Source of the DNA: an uncultured Pseudodesulfovibrio sp. | GTDB taxonomy: Bacteria; Desulfobacterota; Desulfovibrionia; Desulfovibrionales; Desulfovibrionaceae | DNA: 7,894 bases | Assembly (NCBI GenBank): GCA_947259235.1 | Contig: CAMYLL010000106.1 | Location: 1 to 7,894, forward strand | Reading direction: 5' to 3' | In this document: positions 7,218-7,894 of the stretch, in pieces | How positions within the stretch are numbered: the stretch's first letter is position 1 | Layout: every line of letters begins with the position of its first letter | Notes under the pieces: generated by a model | Told to the model about the DNA's origin: nothing | Databases searched by the model: none | What the model saw: the letters and a program-made list of their open reading frames with translations, nothing else | Made by a program: the position numbers and the translations under genes

Positions 7218-7859
7218 ATGTCAGATTTCAGTCTCGCCGATCGCCTGTCGACCGTGCCCCCGTATCTTTTCGCAGCCATAGACAAGGCCAAGGCCGAAGT
7301 GGCGGCAAAGGGCATGGACATCATCAGCCTCGGCATAGGCGACCCGGACCTGCCCACGCCCGATTTCATCATCGAAGCTCTGTATAACGGAGCCAAGAAA
7401 CCGAAAAACCATCAATATCCTTCATATATAGGCATGAAGTCGTACCGTCAGGCCGTTGCCGACTGGTACAAACAGCGCTTTGATGTCGACCTGGACGCCG
7501 ACAGGGAGGTTGTCAGCCTCATCGGTTCCAAGGAAGGCATCGCGCATTTCCCGATGGCCTTCATCAACCCGGGGGACCTGGCACTGATCGCCACCCCAAA
7601 CTACCCCGTCTACGGCATCGCGACCGCCTTTGCCGGCGGCGAGGTCAAATACCTGCCGTTGCTTGAGGAAAACGACTTTCTCGTGGACCTGGACGCCATC
7701 GACAACGACACCTGGGCCAAGGCCAAGATGATCTTCGTGTGCTACCCGAACAATCCGACGGCAGCTACGGCCACCAAGGAATTCTACGACAGGCTCATTG
7801 AAAAGGCCAAGGAATTCAACGTTATCGTCATCTCAGATGCCGCATACACGGAGATTTAA
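7218..7859 (+). CDS. dapL: LL-diaminopimelate aminotransferase, frame interrupted by TAA at codon 214
   Basis: DapL is a PLP-dependent class I/II aminotransferase that makes LL-diaminopimelate from tetrahydrodipicolinate and glutamate, one step in lysine and peptidoglycan precursor synthesis. The visible 213 residues match the N-terminal half of the family (about 390 residues): PPYLFAAIDKAK (14-25), SLGIGDPDLPTP (37-48), HQYPSYIGM (65-73), the PLP-phosphate loop GSKEGIAH (103-110), NPGD (117-120), TPNYPVY (126-132), YPNNPTAA (176-183), and DAAYTE (207-212) with the Asp that contacts the PLP ring nitrogen. The catalytic lysine, expected some 20-25 residues later in an SKTF-like motif, is not reached. 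The frame stops at TAA, then continues with YNPDDRPISIL to the window edge, where the family has a similar segment. So this is a full-length gene with one nonsense codon (or a sequence error), not a short protein. Promoter and ribosome-binding site are good. The assignment to DapL over other aminotransferases is from motif similarity. Confidence 0.85.
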   Translation: MSDFSLADRLSTVPPYLFAAIDKAKAEVAAKGMDIISLGIGDPDLPTPDFIIEALYNGAKKPKNHQYPSYIGMKSYRQAVADWYKQRFDVDLDADREVVSLIGSKEGIAHFPMAFINPGDLALIATPNYPVYGIATAFAGGEVKYLPLLEENDFLVDLDAIDNDTWAKAKMIFVCYPNNPTAATATKEFYDRLIEKAKEFNVIVISDAAYTEI

Positions 7860-7894
7860 TACAACCCCGACGACCGGCCCATCTCAATCCTTGA
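7857..7894 (+). pseudogene. dapL: In-frame stop and continuing dapL frame
   Basis: TAA at 7857-7859 stands between AAYTEI and YNPDDRPISIL in one uninterrupted frame. The downstream eleven codons still look like dapL. A tyrosine codon (TAT or TAC) at the stop position would give a plausible family sequence and differs from TAA by one base. The gene continues beyond the window. Confidence 0.7.

Noticed and set aside
7857..7859. Programmed stop-codon recoding in dapL
   Set aside because: The codon is TAA, not TGA or TAG, and no recoding element is visible in the 35 bases after it; a point mutation or sequence error is simpler.

Overview
The window looks like chromosomal sequence from a sulfate-reducing deltaproteobacterium of the Desulfovibrionaceae type (Desulfovibrio or Pseudodesulfovibrio). 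That placement is an inference from three things: GC-rich coding sequence, a LapA/LapB pair next to mutS, and a fused DHH-CBS-CBS-tRNA nucleotidyltransferase next to xerD. It cannot be settled to species from sequence reading alone. Five genes lie wholly inside the window. Two more are cut by its edges (mutS on the left, dapL on the right). Nearly everything is on the minus strand; only dapL is on the plus strand.

Reading right to left along the minus strand, the first unit is xerD (tyrosine recombinase), then, 21 bp on, an 894-residue multidomain tRNA nucleotidyltransferase. A gap of about 230 bp follows. It has several inverted repeats but no recognisable RNA gene. A second, very compact unit follows: a HIT-family nucleotide-binding protein, lapA (two-helix membrane protein), a LapB-like TPR/zinc-ribbon protein, and the 5' part of mutS. 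Gaps in this unit are 11, 23 and 18 bp. The ribosome-binding site of lapA overlaps the stop codon of the HIT gene, so translational coupling is likely.

On the right, a divergent intergenic region of about 207 bp separates xerD from an aminotransferase recognisable as LL-diaminopimelate aminotransferase (dapL, lysine and peptidoglycan precursor synthesis). Its promoter is convincing: TTGACA, 17 bp, TATGAA. A perfect 6-1-6 palindrome overlaps the -35 and the spacer, suggesting an operator. A second perfect inverted repeat lies in the spacer of a weaker candidate xerD promoter.

The most notable observation is that the dapL frame is interrupted by a TAA at codon 214. The same frame continues after it with family-like sequence (YNPDDRPISIL). 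The product as written would lack the PLP-binding lysine, so this is a nonsense mutation or a sequence error. No mobile element, CRISPR array, tRNA or rRNA was found. I see no convincing novel multi-gene system; this is mostly housekeeping sequence with a few points worth checking.
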